A stretch of DNA of 64,000 nt from Virgifigura sp964551315 (GCA_964551315.1 CAZKCM010000002.1:62001-126000); one strand, 5' to 3'. Counted from the first letter of the stretch, positions 1 to 9,365 are shown. Notes: generated from the sequence alone by a model not told the origin. Numbers and translations: made by a program.

Positions 1-1578
1 ACCATAGGTGCCGAGCTCATCGCACCAGAAAGTGGCCTCGAACCGCTCGCGCAGCCGTTCGGCCTGCTCCATCCAGGTCTGCGCCTGCACGATCCGGCCG
101 AGCGCAGCGGCGAGCCGTGCCGCCGCCTGCTTGGCCGCGAACACATAACCCTGCACTTCACAGATGGAGATTGGGGCCTCCGCCAGCCGCCCGTCGGCGT
201 GAAAGACGGAATCGAACGAATCCTTCCACCCCTGGTTGGCGAGGCCGTTCGGCGTCTTCTTGACGTAATCGACGAAACCGTCGCCATCCAAGTCGGCATA
301 CCGGTCGATCCAGCCGATCGCGGCCTCGACATTCGGCCAGATTCGCTCGATGAATTCGCGATCCCAGGTTCGCTCGAAATAGGCGCCGGCGAGGACAACG
401 AACAGCGGCGTCGAATCGACGCTGCCGTAGTACAGGCGAAAGGGGACCTCGCCGAGCATCGCCATCTCGCCGCGCCGGGTCTCGTGAAGGATCTTGCCGG
501 GTTCGGCGTCCTGCTCCGGAATGACCTCGGTCGCTTGCGTGGCGGCGAGAAAGCCGAGGACGCCGCGGGCGATCCCCGGGTCCTTCCACAGATAGTGCAG
601 CGCCGCGATGATGGCGTCGCGCCCGAACGGACAGCTGAACCAGGGCGTCCCCGCATAGGGGTAGGGGCCGTACTCGGTGTCGCTGACCAGCATGTAGAGG
701 TCGGCGGCCGAGCGGTTGCTCCACTCGTTGAACAGGTCGTTCGAGGTGTAGACGTCGGCTTCCCGCGCGCGCCGGGCCCGGCGCGCGCGCCGGGCGTCGA
801 GTAGACAAAGCGCGTAGCCCCGCTCGCTCGCCGCGGCCTTCGCCCGGCCGCACTTGCAGTCGACGGTGACGAAGCAGGCCGTCGTCTCCCCGGGCTTCAG
901 GGAAAGGCGAAACGCTGCCGAGGTGGGCGAGATGTGGCTCGGCGCCGGCTCGAATGTGAGATGCGTCGAACGGACGACTCCGTCCAAGCCCCGATAGGCC
1001 AGGCGAACCGTGTTGCCGTTGACCTCGGCGGGCAGCGGCGTCCCTCTGCGCCTTCGCCGCTGCCCGCGCACCTCGAAGATGTCGGCGAAGTCGGCATCGA
1101 ACATGAACTGCAGCAGAAAATCGATCGCGCCCGCCCCGAAGTTGCGGATCTTGATGCGCTCGTAGCAGACGTCGTTCCAAAGGAACAGCGTGCGCTGAAG
1201 GTGGATCTGGTCCCGGCGAAGCTGATACTGGCCCGGAAGCCCGTAATCCGGGTTCGTCGCATCGACCGACAGAACGCTGTTGTCGCGCCGGACGGTGGAG
1301 CTGAGCAGCAGCGGTCGCGCGTTGCTGACGCGCATCTCGTAATGTGACAGGTGCCGGGTGTCGTTGCAGAACAGCCCGTTCTCGCCGCTCTGCATCGACA
1401 GGATGTCACCGAAGACGTTGAACACCGCGAAGGAGTTCCCCTCCTTCAGGACCCGTGGCTGTATCTCGATCTGCCCGGATTCCACTCGAAGATAGGCGCT
1501 GACGTCCGCGTACTCGTCGGACGTCAGGTCCGTCCTGTACTTTATGCCTTCTTCCGATCCGGGATCTTTGTCGGGCAT
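1..1578 (-). CDS. glycogen debranching-type protein, N-terminal part (amylo-alpha-1,6-glucosidase family), partial
   Basis: The minus-strand frame opens at ATG 1578 (MPDKDPGSEEG) and stays open to the left edge, so the C-terminus is missing. The first ~190 residues match the N-terminal beta-rich domain of bacterial glycogen debranching enzymes: a stretch around FAVFNVFGD, then SGENGLFCNDTRHLSHYEM, then NPDYGLPGQYQLRRD. In this family that domain precedes an (alpha/alpha)6 glucosidase-like catalytic domain; the downstream frame (for example the region near 600-750 read on the minus strand) is compatible with it. An AGGAA lies about 14 nt before the ATG. The next gene upstream on the same strand is a GT4 glycosyltransferase 27 nt away, so the two are probably one transcript for glycan or compatible-solute metabolism. 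Substrate cannot be told from sequence. Family sure, exact reaction not. Confidence 0.85.
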   Translation of the reverse strand, partial: MPDKDPGSEEGIKYRTDLTSDEYADVSAYLRVESGQIEIQPRVLKEGNSFAVFNVFGDILSMQSGENGLFCNDTRHLSHYEMRVSNARPLLLSSTVRRDNSVLSVDATNPDYGLPGQYQLRRDQIHLQRTLFLWNDVCYERIKIRNFGAGAIDFLLQFMFDADFADIFEVRGQRRRRRGTPLPAEVNGNTVRLAYRGLDGVVRSTHLTFEPAPSHISPTSAAFRLSLKPGETTACFVTVDCKCGRAKAAASERGYALCLLDARRARRARRAREADVYTSNDLFNEWSNRSAADLYMLVSDTEYGPYPYAGTPWFSCPFGRDAIIAALHYLWKDPGIARGVLGFLAATQATEVIPEQDAEPGKILHETRRGEMAMLGEVPFRLYYGSVDSTPLFVVLAGAYFERTWDREFIERIWPNVEAAIGWIDRYADLDGDGFVDYVKKTPNGLANQGWKDSFDSVFHADGRLAEAPISICEVQGYVFAAKQAAARLAAALGRIVQAQTWMEQAERLRERFEATFWCDELGTYG

Positions 1579-1605
1579 CGGTACCAAAAACGTTCCTGGA
1601 GAGGG

Positions 1606-2652
1606 TCAGGCGATCCGTATGGGGGCCAGCTTCCGCGCCGCAAGGTTCTGGTAGATTCTGAGATAACCCTCTGCCATTCGCTCGACCGAAAAGCGTTCCT
1701 CGAACACCCGACGGATGGTCCGCCGGTCGAGGCGGTCGATCTGCTCGAAGGCCATGACCGCCTGGGCGCAGTCCTCGACCACGAAGCCTGTGACGCCGTC
1801 GTCGACGATCTCGGGCACGGACCCGCGGCGGAAAGCGATCACCGGTGTGCCACAGGCCATCGCTTCGATCAAGGTGAGTCCGAACGGTTCCGGCCAGTCG
1901 ATCGGAAAGACAAGGGCGTAGGCGCCGCCGAGGAATTCGCTCTTCTCGTCCTCGGTGATTTCGCCGACGAAATCGACCAGCGGATCGTCGAACAAGGGCT
2001 TGATCACCGTCTCGTAGTACTCCACGTCCGCCCGATCCACCTTCGCCGCCACCTTCAGCTCAACGCCGAGGTCTCGGGCGATCTTGACGGCCAGATCGGG
2101 CCGCTTCTCGGGGCATATCCGGCCGATGAAGGCGAGGTATCGGCCACGCTCCGGCCGGAACCGCAGCCGGTCGGTCGGCAGCCCGTGATGGACCGTGCCG
2201 CGCCAGTTGAGCCAGGGAAGCGGCAGCTTCTGGGCCTCGGAGATCGCCACCATCGGCATGTCGCGGAACTCGTGGTAGAGCGGTACGAGGTCCGGCAGAT
2301 CGAGCCGCCCGTGAAGGGTCCCGACCGTCGGCGTCGGATGCCGCCGGAAGGCCGGCAGATGGAGGAAGTCGGTGTGAAAATGGATGACGTCGAAGTCGTC
2401 GGCTTCCTGAAGGACCTTCTCGACCATCAGAATATGGTGCGGCAGCGGATCGATGCACCGCGCGAGCCGCAGGGCGTTCGGGCATATTGCCCGCAGCCGG
2501 GCCGCGGTGCATGAGTCGCCGCTTGCAAACAGGGTGACCTCATGACCGCGCCGGACCAGTTCTTCCGTCAGGTGGCAGACGACTCGTTCCGTGCCGCCGT
2601 ACAGCTTGGGGGGGACGCTCTCGTAGAGGGGCGCTACCTGTGCAATTCGCAT
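1606..2652 (-). CDS. GT4 family glycosyltransferase
   Basis: 348 aa. I chose ATG 2652 (MRIAQVAPLYESVPPKLYGG) because the GT-B N-terminal Rossmann strand begins there; the longer upstream reading has no protein character. The N-terminal half has TERVVCHLTEELVRRGHEV, typical of GT4 enzymes that start with a nucleotide-fold strand. The C-terminal half has the donor-binding block EPFGLTLIEAMACGTPVIAF, whose two glutamates form the E-x7-E motif, followed by GSVPEIVDDGVTGFV. The protein is soluble, with no membrane span. The debranching-type gene follows after 27 nt, so both probably act in the same glucan or glycoside pathway, perhaps as a stress-related sugar synthesis pair. The sugar donor and acceptor are unknown. 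Confidence 0.9.
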   Translation of the reverse strand: MRIAQVAPLYESVPPKLYGGTERVVCHLTEELVRRGHEVTLFASGDSCTAARLRAICPNALRLARCIDPLPHHILMVEKVLQEADDFDVIHFHTDFLHLPAFRRHPTPTVGTLHGRLDLPDLVPLYHEFRDMPMVAISEAQKLPLPWLNWRGTVHHGLPTDRLRFRPERGRYLAFIGRICPEKRPDLAVKIARDLGVELKVAAKVDRADVEYYETVIKPLFDDPLVDFVGEITEDEKSEFLGGAYALVFPIDWPEPFGLTLIEAMACGTPVIAFRRGSVPEIVDDGVTGFVVEDCAQAVMAFEQIDRLDRRTIRRVFEERFSVERMAEGYLRIYQNLAARKLAPIRIA

Positions 2653-2873
2653 ATCTTGAGCCTCGTTGTCGTTGTTTCCTGCGCGAAGGGGGGGAATCCA
2701 CCAAGACCGCACGGATAACGGGGCAAAGGGGGGTAAGGTTCCCGTGGAAAACCCGGACCGCAAGCGTCGCCACGGCCCGGCGGCGAGCGCGATCTGAACT
2801 CCTCCCATTCGGCCCTGGTTTCGCCGATGCCGAGAGGGGGCGGGTGAAGTAAACCCCGCTGCGGCGGGGGCGG

Positions 2874-3341
2874 TCACGAGGGCCGGTTGATGGGCTCCAA
2901 GGCGGCGAGTCCGGCCGCCTTCTTTTCCTGCATCTGCGTGGCCATCTTGCGGGCGAGGTCTGCGTCGATCGCTGCACGGGCGCGGCCGAAGAACTCCTCT
3001 TCCTCCTCTTCCATGTGGTGCTCGACGACTTCCTTCAGCACGCCGAATTTGGCGGTCCACTCGTCGTTGTCCTTGGTCATGACGTCGAGCTCTTCGAGGA
3101 GGGTGTCGACGATGTGGTGCTCGTTCTTCGCCTCCAGCGCGTCGGCGCGCGTGTCTTTCTCGGCCTCGAGCCGCGAGTAGAACACCGCTTCCTCGACGTG
3201 CTGGTGCATCATCAGCTCGTTCTTCAGATCGCGAAACAGGGTCGCCCGGCGCCCGCCGTCGCTCTCGTCCGTCGCCGACAGCGTTGCGATCATGCGCCGC
3301 GCCTTGTCGTGGTCCCGCTTGATGGCGTCGTAGATGTCCAT
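2874..3341 (-). CDS. hemerythrin-like HHE cation-binding protein
   Basis: 155 aa, all alpha and strongly acidic. Candidate iron ligands lie in the expected order: RDHD near residue 11, MMHQHVEEAVFY near 45-50, KNEHHIVD near 85, and VVEHHMEEEEEEFF near 118. This is the H...HxxxE...H...HxxxE pattern of HHE (hemerythrin) domains, which bind a non-heme di-iron centre used for O2/NO sensing or storage or in stress responses. It has no signal peptide, so it is cytoplasmic. It is transcribed in the same direction as its neighbours, but a terminator-like hairpin separates it from the ABC operon upstream. Its role here is inferred from the family only. Confidence 0.9.
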   Translation of the reverse strand: MDIYDAIKRDHDKARRMIATLSATDESDGGRRATLFRDLKNELMMHQHVEEAVFYSRLEAEKDTRADALEAKNEHHIVDTLLEELDVMTKDNDEWTAKFGVLKEVVEHHMEEEEEEFFGRARAAIDADLARKMATQMQEKKAAGLAALEPINRPS

Positions 3342-3356
3342 GAGGGTTCCTTCGAC

Positions 3357-3397
3357 GAAAATAGGGCGCCCACGGGAGCCATGGGACGCCCTATTGC
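3357..3397 (-). terminator. rho-independent terminator of the amino acid ABC operon
   Basis: Arms AATAGGGCG (3360-3368) and CGCCCTATT (3387-3395) form a perfect 9-bp stem. Read on the minus strand the stem runs into a TTTT tract. It sits between the last permease gene (stop at 3471) and the hemerythrin-like start at 3341, where the end of that operon is expected. Confidence 0.65.
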
Positions 3398-3470
3398 GCT
3401 CAGTGCTAGTCGATCCGTTGAAGTGAAACAGCGGCCGACGGCGAAGGTTCCCGTGAGAGTCGCCTTTCTG

Positions 3471-4214
3471 TCAGCGCGGCGCCGTGGTGGGCGCGCCGAT
3501 GGCCTCCGCTTCCTGGGCCGTGCTCGGCCGCTCGCGCAGATGGCCGCTGAGTCGGTGCTCCACCTTCCGGAAGACCCAAAGGATGCCGTAGGTCATCGCC
3601 AGATAGATCAACCCTGCCGTGATGTAGATTTCGTAGACCCGGAAGCTGCGCGCCACGATGGTGCGGGCCTCGTAGGTCAGGTCCATGACGGTGATGATGC
3701 TGACCAGCGAGGTCGCCTGAAACAGGAAGACGACCTCGTTCGCGTAGGCCGGCAGGGCCAGGCGGAAAGCTTTCGGCAGGATGATCCGGCGGTAGAGCAG
3801 GGAGCCGGACATGCCGAGCGCCCGGGCCGCCTCGATCTCGCCATGGGGCACGCCCTGGATGCCGCCGCGCAGGATCTCCGCGGTATAGCCCGCGGTGTTC
3901 AGCGTCAGGGTCAGTACCGCGCAGAAATAAGCCTCGCGGAAATAGGGCCAGAGGCCGATCTCCGCAAGGAACTGATGGAACTGGCCGCTGCCGTAATACA
4001 CGAGAAAGATCTGCACGAGCAGCGGCGTCCCGCGGAAGTACAGAATATAGCCGTAGGCCGGCCAGCGCAGCAGCGGGTTGCGCGCCACGCGGGCGAGGGC
4101 GATGGGAAGAGAGAGGGCGAGGCCGAGAAGGACGCTGACGACCGTGAGCTCGATCGTCACGACCGCACCGTTGAGGAGGGCCGGCAGGCTCTTCCAGACG
4201 ATCGCGAGATCCAT
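3471..4214 (-). CDS. polar amino acid ABC transporter permease (HisM type)
   Basis: 247 aa integral membrane protein of the HisMQ/ArtMQ family. It shows the N-terminal ALLNGAVVTIELTVVSVLLGL segment typical of this family, several hydrophobic spans, and the cytoplasmic EAA loop at EIEAARALGMSGSLLYRRIILPKAFR, which docks on the ATPase. It follows the HisQ-type gene by only 3 nt (4215-4217) and is the last gene of the operon, ending at the hairpin near 3360-3395. With the partner permease it would form the heterodimeric channel for a cationic or polar amino acid (Arg/Lys/Orn/His class). Substrate is inferred from family and from the binding protein. Confidence 0.92.
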   Translation of the reverse strand: MDLAIVWKSLPALLNGAVVTIELTVVSVLLGLALSLPIALARVARNPLLRWPAYGYILYFRGTPLLVQIFLVYYGSGQFHQFLAEIGLWPYFREAYFCAVLTLTLNTAGYTAEILRGGIQGVPHGEIEAARALGMSGSLLYRRIILPKAFRLALPAYANEVVFLFQATSLVSIITVMDLTYEARTIVARSFRVYEIYITAGLIYLAMTYGILWVFRKVEHRLSGHLRERPSTAQEAEAIGAPTTAPR

Positions 4215-4217
4215 CGG

Positions 4218-4916
4218 TCAGGCCCTTCGGATGCCGCGGTTGGCCCAGGCCTCGGCCCGCTGCTGGACCAGCATCGAGAGGACGGTGATCCCGAGATAGA
4301 TGAGCGAGGCGACGAAGAAGAAGGTGAAGGGCAACCGGACGGCGCGGGCGGCGATATCGGCGTTGCGCATCAGCTCCGGCAGCTGGATCACGGAGACGAG
4401 TGCCGTCGCCTTGATCAGGACCATCCAGACGTTGCCGAGCCCGGGCAGCGCAAAGCGCCAGACTTGCGGCAGGATGACGCGGCGGAAGGCGAGGCTTCGG
4501 CTCATGCCGATCGCCCGGGCGGCCTCGATCTGGCCCTTGGGAATGGCGAGGAAGGCGCCGCGGAAGACCTCGGTCGTGAAGGCGCCGTAGATGAAGCCAA
4601 GCGTGAGAAAGCCGGCCAAGAAGCGGTTGACGTCGATGACGTCGTCGCGACCGAACTGGGCAAGAATGTTCTGGATCAGCGTCGGCGCGCCGTAATAGAC
4701 GATCAGGATCAGCAGCAGCTCAGGAACGCCGCGAATCACCGTCGTGTAAGTGCCGGCGATGCCGCGCGCGACGGGCGATGAAGACAGCTTGCCCCAGGCG
4801 CCGAGCAGTCCGAGGGCGAGGGCCACGCCCATCGAGCAGATGCCGACGAGGATGGTCACCTGAAGCCCATCCCACAGCATCCAGCCGTATCCCTTGAGAT
4901 CGAGCATGCGGGTCAC
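4218..4916 (-). CDS. polar amino acid ABC transporter permease (HisQ type)
   Basis: 232 aa, about five membrane spans. The N-terminus (YGWMLWDGLQVTILVGICSM) is the family signature, and the EAA loop is EIEAARAIGMSRSLAFRRVILPQVWR. It lies 78 nt downstream of the binding-protein gene and 3 nt upstream of the HisM-type gene, so all are co-transcribed. With that partner it makes the membrane channel of a HAAT/PAAT-class importer. The order ATPase, binding protein, Q, M is common in alphaproteobacteria. Confidence 0.92.
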   Translation of the reverse strand: MTRMLDLKGYGWMLWDGLQVTILVGICSMGVALALGLLGAWGKLSSSPVARGIAGTYTTVIRGVPELLLILIVYYGAPTLIQNILAQFGRDDVIDVNRFLAGFLTLGFIYGAFTTEVFRGAFLAIPKGQIEAARAIGMSRSLAFRRVILPQVWRFALPGLGNVWMVLIKATALVSVIQLPELMRNADIAARAVRLPFTFFFVASLIYLGITVLSMLVQQRAEAWANRGIRRA

Positions 4917-4994
4917 CCGGCTGGGTCAGAACGGCAACGCCACCGCCCGGCGGCCCGGGCGGTGGTGCCTTGGATCCGGCGGTTGCCCTCCCAC

Positions 4995-5780
4995 TCAGCT
5001 CGCGGGCTTGCCGTAGACGTCGAAGTCGAAGTACTTCGACTGGATCTTCTCGTAGGTGCCGTCGGCGCGGATCTGGTCGATCGCCTTGTTGAGGGCCTCG
5101 CGCAGTTCGTCTTCGCCCTTGCGGATGGCGATGCCGGCGCCTTCGCCATGCCACTTCGGCTCGCTGTAGCCCGGGCCGACGAACTCGAAGTCCTTCCCCT
5201 CTGCGGTCTTCAGAAAGCCCTCGTCGAGCGCGACACTGTCCGCCATCACCAGGTCCACGCGCCCGGCGACGAGGTCGGCGTTCGCCTCGTCCTGCGTGGC
5301 GTAGGCCCTGACCTCCACTTTGGGGAAGATGTCGCGAAGGAAGTTCTCGTGAATGGTCGCGCGCTGCACGCCGACTACCTTCCCGGCCAACCCCTCCGGC
5401 GAGATGTCGAAATTCGCACCCTTGCGGGCGACGAATCTGGCGGGCGTGTTGTAGTACTTGTTGGTGAAGTCGACGACTTCCTTGCGCTCATCGGTGATCG
5501 ACATCGACGCGACGATGGCGTCGTACTTCTTGGCGAGCAGCCCGGGGATGATGCCGTCCCAGTCCTGCACGACGAACTCGCAGTCGAACTTCGCGGCGTC
5601 GCACAGCGCCTTGGCGATGTCGACGTCGAAGCCGGCCAGGTTCCCGTCGCTGTCGATGTAGTTGAACGGCGGATAGGCGCCCTCGGTGCCGATCCGCACC
5701 TTCTTCATCTGGGCCGCGGCGTCGCCGGCGAACAGCGCGAGGGCCACCGCCGCGATGGTCAAGCTGGTCAATCTCTTCAC
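4995..5780 (-). CDS. periplasmic amino acid-binding protein (SBP family 3)
   Basis: 261 aa with a Sec signal peptide (MKRLTSLTIAAVALALFAG... cleaved near residue 24). The mature part starts KKVRIGTEGAYPPFNYIDSDG and contains GFDVDIAKALC, both hallmarks of the Lys/Arg/Orn/His-binding SBP_bac_3 family, and later VGVQRATIHENFL. It captures the amino acid in the periplasm and hands it to the HisQ/HisM-type permeases encoded just downstream. The ATPase gene precedes it by 75 nt. The cationic amino acid preference is an inference from similarity to HisJ/ArgT-type proteins, not something the residues prove. Confidence 0.92.
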   Translation of the reverse strand: MKRLTSLTIAAVALALFAGDAAAQMKKVRIGTEGAYPPFNYIDSDGNLAGFDVDIAKALCDAAKFDCEFVVQDWDGIIPGLLAKKYDAIVASMSITDERKEVVDFTNKYYNTPARFVARKGANFDISPEGLAGKVVGVQRATIHENFLRDIFPKVEVRAYATQDEANADLVAGRVDLVMADSVALDEGFLKTAEGKDFEFVGPGYSEPKWHGEGAGIAIRKGEDELREALNKAIDQIRADGTYEKIQSKYFDFDVYGKPAS

Positions 5781-5855
5781 GATTCGTCTCCCATCAGCAT
5801 TGTCATCTGGTTCACCTTTGAAGGTCGCCCCGCGGTCGCATCCGGCGATGGCGGG

Positions 5856-6629
5856 TTACAGATTGCTGGCCAGAAACTGGCGGCAGCGCTCCGAAGTCGG
5901 ATTGCCGAACACCTGCGTCGGCGGCCCGCGCTCCTCGATCCGGCCGGCGTGGAGGAAGATGACCTCGTTGGCCACCTCGCGGGCGAACCCCATTTCGTGA
6001 GTCACGATCAGCATCGTCCGCCCTTCCTCGGCAAGCTGCCGGATGACGCGCAGCACCTCGCCGACCAGCTCCGGATCGAGCGCGGAGGTCGGCTCGTCGA
6101 ACAGCATGACGTCCGGCTCCATCGCCAGTGCCCGCGCGATCGCTGCCCGCTGCTGCTGGCCGCCCGACAGATGCGCGGGATAGTAATCGAGCTTGTCGCC
6201 GATCCCGACCTTGTCGAGCAGCCGCTTGGCGCGCTCGACCGCTTCCGCCTTCGACAGCTTGAGGACGTGGATCGGCGCCTCGATGACGTTCTCGAGCACG
6301 GTCATGTGAGACCAGAGATTGAAGCTCTGGAAGACCATGCCCAGCCGCGAACGGATGCGGTCCACTTGGCGCTGGTCCTCCGGCACGGCATGGCCGTTTC
6401 GGGTCGGACGCATCCGGATCAGCTCGCCGCGGACAAAGACATTTCCGGAGTCCGGCGTTTCGAGCAGGTTGATGCAGCGCAAAAGCGTGCTCTTCCCGGA
6501 GCCGCTGCTGCCGATCAGCGCGATGACATCGCCGTCGCGGGCCGATAACGAGACGCCCTTCAGCACCTCGAGATTACCGAACCGCTTATGCAGATCCTCG
6601 ACGACAAGAGCGGGTGTTGAATCACCCAT
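5856..6629 (-). CDS. polar amino acid ABC transporter ATP-binding protein (HisP/GlnQ type)
   Basis: 257 aa ABC ATPase. Walker A is GSSGSGKST (about residues 36-44), the Q-loop is in LGMVFQSFNLW, the signature is LSGGQQQRAAIARAL, Walker B is VMLFDEPTSALD, and the H-switch is in IVTHEMGFA. The insert FVRGELIRMRPTRNGHAVPEDQRQ before the Q-loop is typical of the HisP branch rather than GlnQ. It is the first gene of the four-gene operon, and a GC hairpin with a TTCG loop lies close upstream in the leader near 6645-6660. It energises the HisQ/HisM-type channel. Confidence 0.93.
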   Translation of the reverse strand: MGDSTPALVVEDLHKRFGNLEVLKGVSLSARDGDVIALIGSSGSGKSTLLRCINLLETPDSGNVFVRGELIRMRPTRNGHAVPEDQRQVDRIRSRLGMVFQSFNLWSHMTVLENVIEAPIHVLKLSKAEAVERAKRLLDKVGIGDKLDYYPAHLSGGQQQRAAIARALAMEPDVMLFDEPTSALDPELVGEVLRVIRQLAEEGRTMLIVTHEMGFAREVANEVIFLHAGRIEERGPPTQVFGNPTSERCRQFLASNL

Positions 6630-6759
6630 TTGGCCTTTGATCCCGCCCGAAGGCGCCCTTTTCTCCCTGTGCTACTGCAGGTTAGTCGGCTTTGCGCAAG
6701 CTTGCCAAGGGAAAAAAGGGCGGCGACGGCAAGCGTCACGGGCATTAACCATGAAGGCG

Positions 6760-7800
6760 TCACGCGGCCCGCGCCAAGGACTGCCGGACCATCTCGTGGA
6801 AGTATCGGACGCCCTCCTCCTGGCGCGGGCTGAGCGGTCCCTGGTCGTAAAGGCCGGCCTCCAGATTGCCCTGAACGATCTCGCAGATGCCGAAATCCTC
6901 TTCGACGATGCCGCAGTTGCGCGCGATCGTCTCATCATGGGCCGCCATGGCCTCCGGCGAGGTGTCGCGGAAGTAGAAGTTGTAGACGAGCCGCGTGCGC
7001 CGCCAGCCCATCGGAACGATGGAAGAGGTGTTCATGCCGTCGGGAAAGACGGACAGTGTGGTGTTGGGATAGCGCCACAGCCAGACACCGCCGTAGAATG
7101 ATCCGTCGCGCTGCGGCGCCTTCATGACAACCGTCCGGTTCCGCGCCTCGGCGGTGAAGGCCTTGAAGTCGATCACGGCGTTGAAGGCCGGGTGAACCGA
7201 GGGAATGTGATACCCCTCGACGAAGTTGTCGGTGTAGGTCTTCCAATTGCAGGCGATGTCGAAGGTTACCTCGCGCACGCCGGTGAAGGTCTCGATCGGG
7301 AAGGAGGCGGTTTCGGCGACGAGGTCGCCCAACCCCTCTCCGAGCGGCGGCGGGGCGTCGCCGAGGTTGACGAAGACGAGCCCGCGCCAGGTCTCGACAT
7401 GGATCGGGAAGAGGCCGAAATCCGCCTTGTCGAAACCGGGCGCCTCGCCGAAATCCGGGGTGCTCCGCAGCCGGCCTTCGGTGTCGTAGACCCATCCGTG
7501 ATACCGGCAGCGCAGCAGGTCGCAGCGCCCGGCCCCGTCGGCCAGCAGGGGACCGGCGCGGTGGCGGCAGAGATTGTGAAAGCCGCGCAGGTTTCCGTTG
7601 CGGTCGCGGATGACGAAGATCCGCCAGCCGGCGAGCTCGGTGGCGATGTAGTCGCCTGGCTCGCGCAGCTTGCCGAGGTGGCCGACGAGCTGCCATTCGC
7701 GGGCGAAGATGGCGTGCCGCTCCTTCTCGTAGATCTCCGCCCCATGATACCAGTGGGCGGGCAGCGTCAGGGCCGGGCCGAAATTGCGCTGAAGCGACAT
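6760..7800 (-). CDS. Rieske [2Fe-2S] aromatic ring-hydroxylating oxygenase, alpha-subunit type
   Basis: 346 aa. The N-terminal Rieske domain has CRHRAGPLL and, further on, CRYHGWVYD, giving the two Cys-x-His pairs for the 2Fe-2S cluster. The C-terminal catalytic domain holds the mononuclear iron site: NFVEGYHIPSVHPAF supplies two histidines spaced as in this family. Proteins with this architecture and length include choline, carnitine and glycine betaine monooxygenases as well as aromatic dioxygenases; they need a separate reductase, which is not encoded nearby. The gene stands alone between the amino acid ABC operon and the ccm locus, so context does not name the substrate. A quaternary-amine demethylase is as likely as an aromatic oxygenase. 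Confidence 0.88.
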   Translation of the reverse strand: MSLQRNFGPALTLPAHWYHGAEIYEKERHAIFAREWQLVGHLGKLREPGDYIATELAGWRIFVIRDRNGNLRGFHNLCRHRAGPLLADGAGRCDLLRCRYHGWVYDTEGRLRSTPDFGEAPGFDKADFGLFPIHVETWRGLVFVNLGDAPPPLGEGLGDLVAETASFPIETFTGVREVTFDIACNWKTYTDNFVEGYHIPSVHPAFNAVIDFKAFTAEARNRTVVMKAPQRDGSFYGGVWLWRYPNTTLSVFPDGMNTSSIVPMGWRRTRLVYNFYFRDTSPEAMAAHDETIARNCGIVEEDFGICEIVQGNLEAGLYDQGPLSPRQEEGVRYFHEMVRQSLARAA

Positions 7801-7916
7801 GCAGTCCTCCCTCGAAGCGGCGCGTTCCTCGCCGGATGCGGCGGAAGTCTAGACGCGGCGCCGCGGCGTGGGCAAGCGCGGTGGGCGGGGCGACCGCCTC
7901 GGCGCGTGGGCGGCTT

Positions 7917-9344
7917 CTAGGACTTGTCGTCGAGGGCGTCGATGCGCCGCTGGAGGTCGGCGCGTTCGGCCGAGCCTTCGGGCAGGCGGGCGAGGACCTT
8001 CGTCCACAACGCGCGGGCCGCGGCCGCGTCGCCATCCGTTGCGGCGGCGAGGCCGGCAAAATAGAGGCCGAGCGGGTTCTCGGGATCGAGCGCACGGACC
8101 TTCTCCACGGTCGGCGCGAACGCGTCCGGCAGGGGATGGCCCTCCCCCGCCCAGCCGCCGAGGAGCGCGGTGGCATAGCCGAGCAGGACGTCGGCGCGCT
8201 CCGGCGCGCGGTGGGCCGCCTGTTCCCAGGCTTCCAGTGCCTTCTCGCGCTCGCCCAGAACTTCGTAGGACCGCGCGAGGCGGAGCCAGCCCTCGACATC
8301 GTCCGGCGAGTCCCGAAGACGGGCGGCCAGCCGGTCGACCATCCCGCGTATGAACGCTTCCCGATCCTCCGGCGACATGGCCTCCGGCGCTGTCGCCTCC
8401 GCCGCTTCTCTCCCGTCGGCGGGCGCGGCCTTCGCCACGCGTCCCGGCAGGGTCTCGGGGTCGCGGCCGAGGGCCTGCGCCGCCCGTTCGATCTGGGCGC
8501 TCACCGCCGCCCGCCAGGGCGCATCGGCCGGCGCGTCCGCCTCAAGGGCCACCCACATCTCCAGGGCCTCGTCGAGCCGTCCGGACTGGGCGCGGGCGAC
8601 GGCCAGATAGAAACGGGCGCGCGGGTTCTTCGGGTCGACCTCGAGCGCCTTGCGGAACGCGGCGGCGGCCGGTCCGGTCACCTGGCCGCCTGCGGCGGCG
8701 GTCAGCGCTTCGCCGTAAGCCGCTTGCGGCTCCGCCCCGGCCGCGCCGTGCGCGATCGCCTGCTCATAGGCTTCCGCCGCTTCGCCGAAGCGGCCGAGCG
8801 TCCCGTAGGAGCGCGCGAGAAGAAGCCAGCCGTTCGGGTCCGACGGGTCGGCGGCCAGGCGTTCGGCCAGCTTCTCGACCAGCTCCGTCATCTCGGCGTC
8901 TTCGGCGGTCGGCGCGCCGGCGGTCTGCGTCGACGCACCCGGGCCGGCGCCGGAGGGCAGGTGCGCCAGATCCGGGGCGCCGAGCGCCAGATAGATCGCA
9001 AGCGCCGCCACCGGCAGGGCTCCGGCCAGGGCTGCCGCCGTCAGGCGGTGCCGACCGGGTGGACGCGGCGCCGTGGCGGCCTGGGATCGATCGGCGGCGG
9101 AGGCCGCGGTGAGGATCCGCCGCTCGACTTCCAGCCGGGCCGCCGCGGCTTCCTCGGCCGACAGGACGCCTTGCGCCAGGTCCCGCTCGATCTCGGCGAG
9201 CTGGTCGCGGTAGATCGCCAGATCGGGCGCTGCGGCGCGCGGGCCGGGTCTCTCCGACTCCGTCCCGCCGCCGCGCAGCAACGGCCGCAGCAGCAACAGC
9301 AACGCCGTCGCTGTCATGCCGCCGATGAGAATCCAGAACAGCAC
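7917..9344 (-). CDS. ccmI: cytochrome c maturation protein CcmI (apocytochrome chaperone)
   Basis: 475 aa. Two N-terminal membrane segments (MLFWILIGGMTATALLLLLRPLL and a second near residues 100-120, ALAGALPVAALAIYLAL) bracket a cytoplasmic loop with the family pattern YRDQLAEIERDLAQGVLSAEEAAAARLEVERRIL. The long periplasmic part contains several TPR-like repeats (for example PNGWLLLARSYGTLGRFGEAAEAYEQA and VEGWLRLARSYEVLGEREKALEAWEQA), which in CcmI bind apocytochrome c C-termini. It is the last ccm gene, 21 nt after ccmH. System I uses CcmF-CcmH-CcmI to ligate heme. Confidence 0.95.
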   Translation of the reverse strand: MLFWILIGGMTATALLLLLRPLLRGGGTESERPGPRAAAPDLAIYRDQLAEIERDLAQGVLSAEEAAAARLEVERRILTAASAADRSQAATAPRPPGRHRLTAAALAGALPVAALAIYLALGAPDLAHLPSGAGPGASTQTAGAPTAEDAEMTELVEKLAERLAADPSDPNGWLLLARSYGTLGRFGEAAEAYEQAIAHGAAGAEPQAAYGEALTAAAGGQVTGPAAAAFRKALEVDPKNPRARFYLAVARAQSGRLDEALEMWVALEADAPADAPWRAAVSAQIERAAQALGRDPETLPGRVAKAAPADGREAAEATAPEAMSPEDREAFIRGMVDRLAARLRDSPDDVEGWLRLARSYEVLGEREKALEAWEQAAHRAPERADVLLGYATALLGGWAGEGHPLPDAFAPTVEKVRALDPENPLGLYFAGLAAATDGDAAAARALWTKVLARLPEGSAERADLQRRIDALDDKS

Positions 9345-9365
9345 GGCGCTCCCCTCAGTCGGTCG